A stretch of 64,000 nucleotides of DNA from Carya illinoinensis (lineage: Eukaryota > Streptophyta > Magnoliopsida > Fagales > Juglandaceae): contig NC_056758.1 of NCBI RefSeq assembly GCF_018687715.1, forward strand, positions 2,170,001 through 2,234,000, in the 5' to 3' direction. The number at the start of each line of letters is the position of its first letter. Position 1 is the stretch's first letter. The translations under genes were made by a program, and so were the position numbers. Under the pieces are notes generated by a model. It was given only the letters and a program-made list of their open reading frames with translations. It was not told the DNA's origin and made no database searches. This document shows, in pieces, positions 1 through 11,866 of the stretch.

Positions 1-708
1 GGGTTGAGAAGGTGGAGTTAACTTTCTTAGCTCCACCCATGCTCTAAGGCCCGTCCACTATTAAAAAAATAAAAAATAAATAAAAAAGGGCCTATTTGAG
101 CAAGTAACTTTTTTGTGTAAAAGAATTGGTGCTGTCACCAAGGCTCTTCTTGCTGTGTTTCACGTATCAAGTTTGTATGTTTTAAAAAACAAAATTTAAA
201 ATGTAATTACACTAATTTGGTTGCCAAATCATGTTGAGCTGCGTGTAGATTTTGCATAAGCTTTTTAAAAAGCAGTTGGTAGCAAGAGTGAGAATTGCTT
301 GGGCATTGATTGATGTACAATAGATGCCTGAATTAATTTCACAAGGAAACTTAATTTGTTTTTCTCTATTTCGGTGAAAGTTGTTTTGTGTTTTGGTTTT
401 TATTTTTTATTTTTTTGGTTGGGGGGGGGGGGTTGTTATTGACCACAATTACTGAATTTCTAGTTTAGTTTATCTGTAAGTTTTTTTTTTATGAGAATTT
501 ATTGATGATTTCAAAGGCACTACGCAAGTACAAAAGGAGGATACAAAAAATTCCCCTAATCATAAATAGCTAAATACTAGTGTTTTTAAATGTCTTATGT
601 TTATTATCTTGTTTAAATCAAAATACTGTTAGTTGGTATTTTTTCTATTGATCTTGTTCATATTGCATGGTTCCATCCCTTTGTCTGAGCATTTGTTTTT
701 TTCCCCAG

Positions 709-3528
709 GGAACAACAAAGACCCTTGTGTTGAGAGAGATACCTGAAGATGGAGTTTCCAAACTACTATCTGATAAAGAATCTTTGGCTTCTTGTGACAT
801 AGCAGTGTTTGTTCATGACAGGTAAATCTTTGGTTTGATAACTTCTTCTTCTTTCTTTTTTTTTTTTCTTTTTTTTCTTTTTTTCTTTCCTTCTATTTCC
901 TGAATTTCTTGGGAAATTTCCCTTATTGATGATGCTGCACATTTGCACATGGGGTAGGTTTAACCGATGGCATTTTAACTTGTCTGCATGATAGGCAAAG
1001 CATGCGTATGGTTTTTGACTATCTTTTCTTTTCTTTTTCTCTTTCTTACCTGAGGAGTTTTGACTATCTAGTATCTACTTTGCTAGCTACTAACTCTATT
1101 TAAAGGTGAACTTACTCTTGTTCTAGAATACTATATTTTTTTAATACATTCATTCTATATTTTACTAACAATTTGAATACTATATTATTTGACTTGGTAT
1201 GACTTGTTGTGTGGAGATGAGGTTCTCAAGGTAGTTTATCGAAGAATTTTGGTGGCTGACCTTTTTACTTCTATTTGATGACACTTGTGGGATGTTGAGT
1301 TTATCTGTGAGACACCCATTGGGAGGTGGGAATTCTTTGTTTTTTTTTTTTATCAGTTCTATTCCATGTCTTTGAGTTGAGGCCCTTAAACAAGTGGAGT
1401 TTGAAGTAAGATCATTTTACGAAATTTTATATCCTCCTGGTAGTTTACCCTTTCTTTGGAAACATATATTGCAAAACAAGGCTCCCTTGAGAATGTTTTT
1501 TTTTTGGATTGACTATTCTTGGAAAAATTTTCACCTTCTACACTCTTAAGGAAGAGGGACATGACAGCGATTGATTGGTGCTGGTTGTATAAGAGGAGTG
1601 GAGAAACAATTGATCATCACTTGCTTCTCTGTGAGGTAGCCAATGCTTTATGGATATTTTTGGTGGATCTCTTGGCATGTTGGATCGGTAAGTTTGCTGG
1701 CCCTCGTAGGGAAACTTTATGGATAATGATCTCATGCATATGGAGAGAAAGAAATGATTGGGTTTTTGAGGATTGTGATAAGACAATGGCAGAAGTCAAG
1801 GATCTCTCCTTAGAACCCTATACCATCGAATGATTTTCCTGGGTACATGGTAGTTCCTTTTTTTTTTTTTCACTAATCGAGTTTAACTTATTTATAACAG
1901 AATATTTATGATCCATTTTACAGTTTTCACTTGCATTTGGTAGTTTCTGAGGATTGTTGCATTTTACTTCTATAGTTCTAATGCATTCTCATGGGAGAGA
2001 GCAACTGAGTTGCTGGTAGAAGTTGCTAGTCATGGTGAGGATACTGGCTTTGAAGTGCCCTGTCTCATTGTTGCAGCTAAAGATGATCAGGAGTCATTTC
2101 CTATGGCCATACAAGAATCTACCAGGGTATTTCTATTTCCTGCTACTACCATATCCTGCATATCTTAGCATGCAAGTTATCGGCTAAATTTTTTTTAGTG
2201 AGTTTAGTTGTTGCCTTGCTCTGAACACTGGTTTCTGTCTTTGGCGTATTGTGTTACAGAACTTATTCATGCAGTTTCTTTTTTCCTCGGTGATAATAAT
2301 TGAAAATTTTTTAGAAGTATTCTTTAAGTCGATTAGTGGTATTGGTTGCAACTTGTAACTTGAAATGAAATAATGAATGGACAACTTTTTTTCTATTTTT
2401 AAACAGAAGTGTTTCAAAGTTACATGAAAATACAATTAGAATACACGAGCACCTAAAGTCAGGGGTCTAAATATGATAGAAATGATAAAACGAAAATGAC
2501 ACTCTACCAAGTCCAACCAGTGAACAGATGCTTTATCAATTCGACATTCCAAAATTGGTTTCCTGGTCAGAGATGTTAGAAGTTTGGTGAAGTTTCAAAA
2601 CTTAGACAAGGTGGTCTGAATCCGACATTTTGAACCATTTATCCATGTTAATTAAAACTGGTTAAACGAAGCTCATGATTCTATTTGATTAGTAACAGTT
2701 TCAAGTTGTAATTTGAGGTAGACAACTTTTTCCCTTTTTCAGGCATTCTATAGGTTTGGTTGAACAATGTCCAACAATGTAGATATATTCATGTGCTTTT
2801 TTTCATAATTAGGAAGACATGCACTTTTGGCTTGTTATTCTGTTGCTAATCTTTTGCTTCAGGTTCAGTAATAGTAACTGACGATGTTGGTGATGATAGA
2901 ATAGGATTGACATCAATTGGCCTTTAATTGTTCACATGACCGCTATTCTTTTAATTGTATAGTCTATAGATATACTATGAACAATACTATTTTTTCATAT
3001 TTCGATCCCAACTTATCTAACATGTTTTTATATAAATATGCTCATCTAGGTTAGTCAGGACATGGGAATCGAGGCCCCTATTCCCATCAGTATGAAGTTG
3101 GGTGAAACCAATAATGTTTTCCGTAGGATTGTGAGTACTGCAGAACGCCCTCATTTGAGCATTCCTGAAACTGAAGCTGGGAGAAGCCGCAAACAGTACC
3201 ATCGGCTCATAAACCGTTCACTTATGTTCTTTTCAGGTGCGTCGATGTTTGGAATTTGTGAATTTTGATTTTCTGATGTCTCAGGTCATCAACTTTGATC
3301 TCTTATTGAACTTCACAGGGTTTATAAAAGACTAAAGTTTGTGTTATCTCTGAAGTCACTCGTTTTTCTATACTGATAAAATTTGCTTTGTCCTTGAATC
3401 TGGTGGCCTCTTCCTCTTTTCTAGTGGATGATCATTTATCTGTGCCTTTGACAGTTGGAGCTGCGGTGGCCATTGTTGGGCTTGCATCTTACCGTGTCTA
3501 TGCTGCAAGGAAGAATTCTAGCAACTGA
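709..3528 (+). CDS. MIRO: Mitochondrial Rho GTPase (MIRO), 3' part only
   Basis: Four exons of the 3' end are present: 709-821, 1976-2126, 3050-3236 and 3455-3528. They join in frame to 174 residues and TGA, with GT..AG at every intron. The gene begins upstream of the window, and 1-708 reads as intron. The visible part starts at GTTKTLVLREIPEDG and covers the second half of the C-terminal GTPase domain (CLIVAAKDD supplies the guanine-specificity region, though the family's NKxD is not canonical here). It continues through SIPETEAGRSRK and ends in a tail anchor (GAAVAIVGLASYRVYAARK) that places MIRO in the outer mitochondrial membrane. The family is known to act in mitochondrial morphology and movement. 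N-terminal GTPase and EF-hands are outside the window, so completeness cannot be judged. Family assignment is secure; the paralogue number is not. Confidence 0.95.
1190..1835 (+). mobile_element. LINE retrotransposon fragment inside a MIRO intron
   Basis: Between MIRO exons at 821 and 1976, conceptual translation in shifting frames gives the C-terminal region of a plant non-LTR retrotransposon polyprotein. FYEILYPPGSLPFLWK and NKAPLRMF lie upstream. A zinc-binding tail follows from about 1555 (DWCWLYKRSGETIDHH, LCEVANALW) and then WRERNDWVFED. The second Cys of the usual CxxC is Tyr here, and frameshifts occur around 1500, so it is dead. It has the same orientation as MIRO and is removed with the intron. 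Confidence 0.8.
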
Positions 3529-4024
3529 GGGTTGAAAGTTTGAACATCAAACAGTTTAGTTTAGCTCATCCTTATTGATCTACATAAAGTTGGTTGTGCT
3601 ACAATTTTTCGTCTTGAAACCCCTACCTTGTTGGGTTTCTTGATACAGTTGCATTTCTTGATACAGTATTTTATATTTATTCTGTTTTAGGGTTTTCGGG
3701 CTGTGAATCTTGCCCCCTCAATTATGGTATTCCTTATAGCATCTTTTTTTCTCCTCCTCCTTTGGGAGGCTTGCCAAAGTAGAATACTGAAAAATAATAG
3801 GGAATTTTACAAATATGAAAATTTTGCTAAGTTTGTTCAATTTGTATATGAAACTTCCTAAACCAATTTGGCTGAGGATTTCAATTTTTCGGCTTCAGTG
3901 TTCTGTTAATGCTAATCGCAATATGGTCAAAATTTATATAAAATAGAGATATATAATGTGCCTTTAGTTCTCTTCTTCTTGGTTCTCAGTTAAATCTTTA
4001 TTTTATGGCTGGTCCAAAACAGAA

Positions 4025-4190
4025 AGACTTGGTAGGATTAAGGCTCTGTTTGGATGCTAAAAGTATGTCAGATCATGGTCTGTGATAATAGTGAAGTAAT
4101 TTGTGAATGATAGTGAATAGTAGTGAAGTGATATGAGAATATTTGAGATGCGAGATGATACTTGATGATACTTCTATTCTGGTACTAGCT
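4025..4190. repeat. MITE-like fragment (MITE-B family)
   Basis: The segment begins GCTCTGTTTGGATGCTAAAAG and carries repeated GATGAGA/GAGATGA-type words. It resembles the better preserved copies at 8865-9045, 13505-13690, 22860-23085 and 51880-52010. It lies just downstream of MIRO. The 3529-4024 stretch before it is the presumed MIRO 3' UTR and holds nothing else I recognise. Confidence 0.5.
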
Positions 4191-4395
4191 GGTGCATATT
4201 TAGGGTACGAGTTTTATTCAATTTTTCTTATGGGAAAGGCAAATGATGGGTTTGCTTCATGGTTTGCATTTAGCTCATGAACTTCGTATTAGATCTATTG
4301 AAATTGAGAAGGACTCGATGACTGTTGTTCAATGGGTGCAACGAAACCAATGTGGGATCTGGTACCTTGAGGATTTTTAGGAAGAAATTAAAAAT

Positions 4396-4528
4396 GAGAA
4401 TCTTTCCACTAGATACTCTTAAGAAATGTGATTATCGAAAACCAATGGGAGAGTGACACATAAGAGATACACGACCAAATATTCAAACTGCATCGCAGTG
4501 CATCACTTTCGGTTTTTTACACAATAAG

Positions 4529-4582
<54 letters not shown>

Positions 4583-5165
4583 TGAGAATCCAACCGGCAA
4601 AAATCTCCCTGCTTCACCTCTCTCTCTCTATGTCGAACACCAATCCATCACCCTGCGTCACCTCTCTCTCTACGTCGACCCAACCGAAGGCCTTCTTTCT
4701 CTACTTCACCTCTTTCTCTGCTTCAAACCAATTTTTCTCCAAACCAGAAACTTACTTTTTTGTGCTTCGAACCCAACTGAGTTTTTCTGTGCTTTGAACC
4801 CATTTTTCTCTCCCATAAAATCAAAACCCATGAAACTCATAAAGGGAAAATAATGAAAAAATAATACGCACCAATGGAAAACCGAAAATGGGGGCTTGAA
4901 AATAATCTTTGATGTTGTTGATTTGTGATGCTTGCGTGCAGTATGAGAGAGAGAGTGGTCTTCAGTTCCAGAATACACCAACTGAGAGGGGTTTTCGGTG
5001 TGAGAGAGAGAGAGAGAGATAGGGGTGGGGGGCGCTGGACAAAAATGAGTAAATATTCCCTTGCAACACAGTCTATTTGGTTATTGAAGAGTCTCATACG
5101 TGTCATGAGTTGACTGGTTTCCATTTATCTCAAATTAACGGAGTCTCCTGCCCGAAGTGTTTCTC
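4396..5165. mobile_element. Non-autonomous Mutator-like element nested in the LINE
   Basis: A perfect 9-bp direct repeat ATTAAAAAT flanks it (4387-4395 and 5166-5174). The ends are inverted (5' GAGAATC..., 3' ...GTTTCTC), and weaker inverted similarity runs inward for about 100 bp. An example is GACACATAAGAGA against the complement of TCTCATACGTGTC. A 9-bp target duplication with long terminal inverted repeats is typical of MULEs. The interior is CT/GA-rich with no transposase, and may be captured 5' UTR-like sequence. Confidence 0.8.
4532..4578. repeat. (TC)n microsatellite
   Basis: An uninterrupted TC dinucleotide run lies inside the MULE. Further CTCTCT tracts follow to about 4670. Confidence 0.95.
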
Positions 5166-5515
5166 ATTAAAAATACTTGTAGGCGCTTTTTCATATCATG
5201 GATCAACCACTCTTTTAGGAAGAGTAATGCGGTGGCGGATGGTTTAGCCAAAATGGGTTTGAAGGAATCTCAAAGACTTGGTTCATATGGCAGGAATTAC
5301 CACAGGCAGTGAAGGGATGGATCAAGCTGGACAACATTGGGGCGCCTTATTTGAGACTTGGTTAATATTGAGTAGTCATTTGATTCTTTGTTTATTGGTT
5401 TTTGTAATGTTGGTGATCCATTATTGCTTCTAAGGTATTTCTCCGTTATAAGTGAAGTATTTTTGAATAGACGATGGGGTGCTGTCCTCTTTCTCTAACA
5501 AAAAAAAAAAGGAAG

Positions 5516-5884
5516 AAGAAGAAGAAATTTTTGGATCTAATATTCATCGAGTAGCAGCACTAGTCGAGTAGTGGTTTTGAATCTTCGAGGACATTGAAAA
5601 CAAAAATGTAAAATGAAACATGTTCTTATCCTAAGCATAGGCATCAATTTATTCATTTTTGTTTCGGTGTCAATTATTTGATCTTCTTTATTTTTTCGAA
5701 ATGCTTTATCACCTCATGTAGGAGCCAAATTTCTTGCTAATTTCTTCCTACATCAGCAAGGATATGTGTGTGTACACGCACACATACACAATACAGAAAT
5801 ATTTATAAAGATATGCCCTTTGGCAAACAGAACCTGCAAATCAGGGCGCACATTTGGTCTTATCCATAAATGTTAGGCCAGACT
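5516..5884. other. Spacer between the LINE tail and the cyclin
   Basis: AT-rich sequence with no coding signal. A short GTGTGT/CACACA stretch lies near 5765-5790. The part nearest 5884 is the expected 3' UTR of the minus-strand cyclin. Confidence 0.5.
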
Positions 5885-6664
5885 TCATTTCATCTTGGGG
5901 CGGTCAATTCGGTAGTCTCCAAGGCCTTCCTTTTGGAGCTGCAAAGAGTATTTCCGAAAGTCTTCTGTAGTTACATGGAGTCTGAAATCTATAGTGAACA
6001 AGAACTTCATCTCCAACCTGTTCATTTCTGCTGTGCTCACTCCTCCCACTTTGGCAAAGTAGGCATTGTCAAAACAGCTGCAATTCATTCATTCAACATT
6101 TCAGTATGGATAATACATAAAAGAAACTAAATCAGATCAGGAATGCAACCATGACCCTAGAAACTGAAAATTAGTGGGAACAAAATTGGGGGGGGGGGGG
6201 AGAGGGAACAATATAGAGAGTAGCTAAAATCATGGCTACAGGAGTTCTTACTCATGATCCATGAACTTTGCAGCAACCATGATTGTTGTGATCAGAAGCC
6301 GGTGAGCATTGAGGGTTGTAAGATAAGCGCCGGTGCGTTGAGTGAATCTTTCGAGGTATATGTAGGCAACAACAAAGCAAGAAGGGCTGCAGCTACTGTA
6401 CTTGAAAATGCGTTCAATATACTGTCGAATGCTTAAGTTTGGTGCCCTCAAACTATGGAAGATGGTTACTGTATCCTTCTTTGCCTTCTTTGATACCTTC
6501 AATGATTTCTCGTTTTCATTAATGATTCTCTGCAGAATAGAAGAAAGAACTAAAATAACTCGGGGAATTCCTGAAGGACCCTTTTCATATTCATCCACCT
6601 CTAGTCCTAGAGATGCGTAAATCTCTTCATCTGATTGATCAACAGCCTTGCTTTTAAAGGCCAT
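5885..6664 (-). CDS. P/U-type cyclin (PHO80-like)
   Basis: Two exons on the minus strand, 6664-6252 and 6077-5885, encode 201 residues. The ATG at 6664 (MAFKSKAVDQ) is the only sensible start. A TATATA-rich stretch at about 6695-6715 could hold the TATA box. The cyclin box is clear: FHSLRAPNLSIRQYIERIFK, then CSPSCFVVAYIYLERF, HRLLITTIMVAAKF and AYFAKVGGVSTAEMNRLEMKFL. Plant P/U cyclins are PHO80-like, partner CDKA and link nutrient status to division. The N-terminal DEEIYASLGL is closest to what I recall of the CYCP1/CYCU3 subgroup. Length and single intron fit the family. Which CDK it binds cannot be read from the sequence. Confidence 0.93.
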
Positions 6665-7068
6665 TGTTCCTTATAATTATCTAACTTGAACTGTACTCTA
6701 TATATGTATATATATACACGATCTGATCATTGAGAATTTTCGGGAGAGAATGATATTGATCAGCTCGATTATAACTGTATTGTCGAAGGAGGGATAATAT
6801 AATATTCTTGACAAATGTTTGCAACAAACCTAAGGTAGCTTTGGCAAAATGATTCTTATCTTGGAGGTCATAAAGTCAGTAGTAGTAGACACAAAAGAAA
6901 TATATATATATATATATATATATACATGATGATTTAAGAGTTAAAAGAATTAATTCTATTCGTGTTAGGCCAATTGGACAGGACAACATTATTCGAGGTT
7001 TCAAGTTTTGATCTAGATCAGCATCAAATATGGCATGTACTTAGGTATATATGCAGCACAACAGGATA

Positions 7069-8034
7069 TCTTCTATATATAAAAAGTGTGTATGAAACGG
7101 AAAATCTTGTTTTAACGGTTTTTCTTATTTTTCCGTTAAAGTTAACACCGTTTGTTTTAACGGTTTGGCACATAAAATGAAGACATAAATGTTGAGAGAG
7201 ATAGCATTCAATGTTGTTATATGATTTATTAATTTCAATAATTATAATACTTAATAGTTTATATAATAATAAGTAATTAAAAATTAGTTATTATATTTTT
7301 CTCTTTCTCCTTAACATATACACGTGTATTAGGTGCATAAGACGTGAATCCCTAAGTATAATATACGTATATTATACGTTTCATTAACTCAGATTATTGA
7401 GTATTCCAAATTTTAAAATCTCATATAATATATAATACAAGTGTGTTTAATCAAAATGTTTTTTTTTTCCATGGTAGTAGGACGTAGCTTCCGCTAAGTC
7501 ATATTTCATACGTGAGCTTGCTATGATAGGCACGTGACAAAGGCCGTGATCCTTGAACTAATCAAGAAATAGTAAATTCGGCCAACAATTTCAAAATATA
7601 TTTTATAATTTATATATATGCTATATATAGAAAATATTATACCACAAATTTTATAAAAAGATTATGTTTTAACTTTATGTTGTCCCTGATCGACTCAACC
7701 AACAGCAAAATAAGAATTTCAATATTGTCTCTATTAATTGTCTACAGGATGACATAAATTGATGAATTATAATACAAACATCAAACGACACATATTTTGA
7801 ACTACCGTTTGTGTTAGACTTTTATTAAATTTTTCGTATACATCTTTATTAAAATTATAGATGTTATAAACATGTATTGGATTATATGATATTTTGAACT
7901 AATTTTTTTATTTTCTCCAATATGCCTTAAATTATTAAGTGACATCAATAATTTTTATAAAATATATATTATTTTTTACAAATAATCATTTCATAAAATT
8001 AGACAAACGTGCTTTGCACGTTACTCCCACCTAG
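7069..8034 (+). mobile_element. Non-autonomous Helitron 1
   Basis: The 5' end is TCTTCTATATATAAAAAG after an A (7068). The 3' end has the Helitron hallmark: hairpin AACGTGC-TTT-GCACGTT at 8006-8022, about 8 nt, then CTAG (8031-8034) followed by T. There is no target duplication, and insertion lies between A and T. The interior is AT-rich and non-coding. Its ends and 3' third are similar to the element at 9186-11538. Confidence 0.8.
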
Positions 8035-8139
8035 TATATATATATATATATTATATTTGTAGATTCTGATCATCAGTGATCAATGATATCGATCAGCACA
8101 ACAATAAAGAAATCATAACTTAACCATACAGTCGTGGAA

Positions 8140-8290
8140 TGCACAAGTACTGTATAGTTATTTTGAAAAAAAGTAAGGTTCATTATTAAAAAATTAATTT
8201 TTTCATGTAAGTCGTCTCGTCTTTATTTACTTTTTTTTAAAGTGATCACGCAATACTTAGACACTCAAAAATGCAACTATCATTTCTCAA
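8140..8290. repeat. MITE-A copy
   Basis: The element has GTATAGTTATTTTGAAAAAAAG, a central TTAAAAAATTAATTTTTT palindrome and an end reading GCAACTATCATTTCT. This matches the other MITE-A copies (8553-8730, 13205-13375, 17852-18597). Confidence 0.5.
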
Positions 8291-8552
8291 CCAATATGTG
8301 CAAATGAAGAAAGACAACTTCTAATTCTTAAACCAGCTCTAATTAATTTATTTTTGGATGCGTTTTATTTATTGATTTAATTATTTACTTTCATATCATC
8401 AAACAATAAACAATATGGATTGAATTATTACCTGGTGGCTGGCATGCATGCACTTATTCGACCCTGCACAGAGAAGTGAAGGATTTGAGGGCCAATTAAT
8501 TGGAGGGAAAGAGTCATTAACCAATATATATACACAACATTACTCACAGTGA

Positions 8553-8730
8553 GAAATGATACTTGTAGTTACAGAGTGAACAAATATCGTACACTCATTT
8601 TAAAAAGAAGCGAATAAATATGGGATAAATATGAAAAAATTAATTTTTTAATAATAGACCACACTCTTTGTTAAAAGGAGTGTGCAATATGTGCATAACC
8701 CATGACTGTATATAACATTACTTTTATTTA
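8553..8730. repeat. MITE-A copy in unit A
   Basis: It begins AGAAATGATACTTGTAGTTAC and ends in the near-inverse GTATATAACATTACTTTTATT. The centre is TTAATTTTTTAATAATAGA. The paralogous copy at 13205-13375 lies in unit B, so this insertion predates the duplication. Confidence 0.65.
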
Positions 8731-8864
8731 AAATTTCTATACCACACACTATCTACATAACTTGCATGCTCGCCTAGCTAGCTAAATTAAATACTATACA
8801 TGCCGTAATAATTTAAACCTTGTTGGATAAAAGAAATAGTTAATGCTACTTAAAATTTTTTGTT

Positions 8865-9045
8865 TTAGGCATCGGTTTGTTTGTATAGATGAGATGAGAT
8901 GAGATAAAGTTGAATAAAATAGTGTAATTAGAATATGATTTTTGTTTTGATATTTGAAAAGTTGAATTATTTTTTATATTTTGTTTAAGAATTTGAAAAT
9001 TTTATAATAATTAAAAGTGATGAGAAGATTTATGAAAACGATATG
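8865..9045. repeat. MITE-B copy in unit A
   Basis: It starts ATCGGTTTGTTTGTATAG, runs through GATGAGATGAGATAAAGTTG and carries TTTGAAAAGTTGAATTATTT. It is duplicated at 13505-13690 in unit B. Confidence 0.65.
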
Positions 9046-9117
9046 GTATTTATCATGTTGGACCTCATGACAATGGGCATGCGGAGCCGCATGCAGCATC
9101 ATGCCTGGGAACCATAT

Positions 9118-9118
<1 letters not shown>

Positions 9119-9182
<64 letters not shown>
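9119..9182. repeat. (CT)n microsatellite, unit A
   Basis: About 30 CT repeats directly precede the Helitron 2 insertion point. The counterpart tract in unit B is 13766-13819. Confidence 0.95.
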
Positions 9183-9185
<3 letters not shown>

Positions 9186-9186
<1 letters not shown>

Positions 9187-11538
9187 CTTTATATATATAA
9201 AGAGGCTATGAAACGGAAATTGTTGTTTTAACAGAAGTTATAAACGGAAGTTTGTATTTTTAACAGAAATGGTAACACAGTTAAATTTAATTATGAACGT
9301 CGGTCCGTATTCAGTGAAAGAAAAAGTTGTCCATTAATTATGTACATCCGTTTATTAATGAAATCGTCGATCTCCATCTCCAATTACAAAAACCAAAACT
9401 TCCTCATCCCGTGAATAGCATGACCAATCTGTGGGCGTGTTGTGTGGACATTTCCAGAGAGAAACTAGCTGACGATGGAGGTATGTGGGGTCTTGCTTCC
9501 TTTGACCATGCTCTGTTTTGAGCAGCGAAAACAGAGGACATTTGTTTCTACGTGCAGATGGTTGCCGTGCGTGGAGCTGGACAGTGGCTATCACATGATG
9601 GCTGAGTAGAGGGGTGTTACGGTGGTGCACTGGTGTAGTGACGCTACGGGACAACAGAGGGTTGGACTATGGCCGAGTTGTGGCTTCAGTTTTAAGTGGA
9701 AGGAGGACTCACGGTGTGGAGGTTGGCTTCACGGCAACTAGGACTTCCGACCACTTTGGGTGGTTCTTGAATTTCGTTCTCCTCCACTGAGGTTATTGTG
9801 TAGTGAACCCAAGCTAAGAAGGTGATGTGGCTTGGAGTGGCATTGCCGGGCTTGAAGGAATTCACGTGCAGTAGGCGAGGGAGCCTCGGATTCGAAGGCT
9901 TTGACTGAGGAATCGGAGGAGATTGCCTTTCAAGTACTCCCTCAAACTTTTGATCTGTTGGGCCATAGGACTAATTACTTGCTAGCTGTTTGCTAAGTGA
10001 CACGACGATGAGAAAGCAAAACTCAGTTCCCATGAAAAGATAAAGACAAATCAGAATAGGCCGAACGGGTTAACATCTATTTGCTTGAGTGTCCTTAAAA
10101 GTATATTTTTAATATACCAGTGGCCGTTGCAGGTGAGAGATGATGATAACGTACGTGAAAAATTAACATATATACTTACATAGTAACTTTACGCAAATTA
10201 ATTAAAAAGAGGACATAGAAATAATTCTACATAATTTACGTATGAGCTTTGATTGGTCGGATTGCTTGGGATTTAAGTTCAAATTCTAACTGCTATTCTC
10301 AATATATTAAAGTTAAATCATCTAATATTCTTCTCGCGGTGGAAGTTTTCAAATAAAAGAAAAAAATGAAAGAGGAAAATATATATATATATATATATAT
10401 ATCATGTTTTGATCATGTATAACCTATAACTGGAATCTGATTTTTTGGTTTGTTTTTTGCAGGAAATCTGCACTTTTTAGTATGGAATATGCACTTTTTG
10501 ATTTGGAGTTGATGGTGCTTTCAAGTTTGTATGTCTTTCATATTTATTTTTTTTGATTTGGATTTGTATATTTTTTTTATTGATTCTGTTTTTTGGATTT
10601 GTATATATATATTTTTAATATATTTAGCTGAGTTTGTATATTGTTGGGTTTTCCTTTCAGATTTTTTTAAAAAAATAGATAGTTTTAATTCTTTTTTATT
10701 TTTAAATGTTTATGATTGTCATTTTTATTTATTTTGGTTTTCCTTTTAATTTATTTTAAGCTGCCCATGTTTTAAATTTACATGTAATGTCATATTTTGT
10801 TTGAGTATATAATAAAAAAAATAAAGTCTATTTCATCACTACTTTGTTATCACTTTTTCAGTAAGAAATGTTATTTTTATCTACAACATACATAAAAGAT
10901 ACTCGACATAGAAAATAACTCTTATTCTCAAAAGTAAAAATCTCAATAAACTAATTGTGTTGCATAATAAAACTAATATTGATTAACAGTATTTTAATTT
11001 TTTGCATATTAATTTTTTACATCTTTATTAATCATGTGATGTTATTAAATATTTATTATGCAGGAGCATTTACCATATATTAAGAATATTGCAGCATAAG
11101 ATTCACAAAAATATTAGATAATTTAACTTATTGCAAACCCAGACAAGTTCAACCAACAATATAAAAACTTCAACGTAGTCTCGATTGTTCCCCTATAACA
11201 TGGCCCAGAGCTATAATGATGATAAACAAAAACACATTTTGAACTGATATTTTTATTAAACTTGAATTAAGTTTGTCCTAAACTTTATGTTGAATTCTGA
11301 ACTAATGTTTTTATATTTTGATATGTGTAATGTTTTTATATTTTGATATGTGCAAACATGTAATTACTATACTCTACTTAACTATTGTTATAAAAAAAAA
11401 ATGGTAGAATTAAGATTTTCTTTCTTATATGTTAAAATTTTTATCAGGATTGATTTTTTATGAAAAATATTTTTTTTCTCTAAAATAACCAATTAACCCA
11501 ACTAGACAAACGTGCATTGCACGTTGCTCCTCTACTAG
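9186..11538 (+). mobile_element. Non-autonomous Helitron 2 with an unusual internal segment
   Basis: The 5' end is TCTTTATATATATAAAGAGG and the 3' end is CTAG, preceded by an AACGTGCATTGCACGTT palindrome at about 11509-11525 and followed by T. Unit B lacks this 2,353-bp block: its (CT)n runs straight into TATATATA...GCATGACATCATCATC, so both edges are confirmed by a paralogous empty site. The ends match Helitron 1. The section about 9340-10060 is richer in G+C than its surroundings and absent from Helitron 1, so it may be captured host sequence, but I recognise no gene in it. No Rep/helicase is present. Confidence 0.85.
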
Positions 11539-11819
11539 TATATATATATACATGACATCATCATCAAGAAATATTAATGCCAAACAGAAAAAAATTTAAA
11601 AAATTACCTTATATAGTTGACTAATTTGTATATAATATTAAAGTTCTTTTCATGTAACGTACGTAAGTACATTTATATGCCTAATTAAGTTCTTAATTTC
11701 CATATTAATCCAACGTACGTCTGATCATCCATCTCATACGTTATTTTCAAATAATTAATGGTTGAAGATCATCATCTTTCGGCCACTAGCTTTTTAGTGA
11801 TATTATATAGTCTCTTTAA

Positions 11820-11821
11820 TT

Positions 11822-11866
<45 letters not shown>

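Larger units (their letters stand above)
4195..5515 (+). mobile_element. 5'-truncated LINE tail with RNase H domain and poly(A)
   Basis: Translation gives an RNase H segment (LHLAHELRIRSIEIEKDSM, then VVQWVQRNQCGIW) that stops at a TAG near 4378. The second half (SFRKSNAVADGLAKMG, with the VAD aspartate expected in plant LINE RNase H) resumes only after a 770-bp foreign insertion at 4396-5165. A 3' UTR follows and ends in an A-run at about 5501-5511, as expected for target-primed retrotransposition. No reverse transcriptase is present, so the 5' end was lost. Distinguishing this from a host RNase H-like gene rests on the 3' poly(A) tail and the lack of introns. Confidence 0.75.

Noticed and set aside
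5764..5790. GTGTGTGTACACGCACACA as an inverted-repeat regulatory site
   Set aside because: It is a simple GT/CA microsatellite, with no supporting motif nearby.
9327..9654. Opposing frames of 64 and 99 codons in Helitron 2
   Set aside because: They are short, overlapping on both strands and without motifs. They may reflect captured sequence but cannot be called genes.
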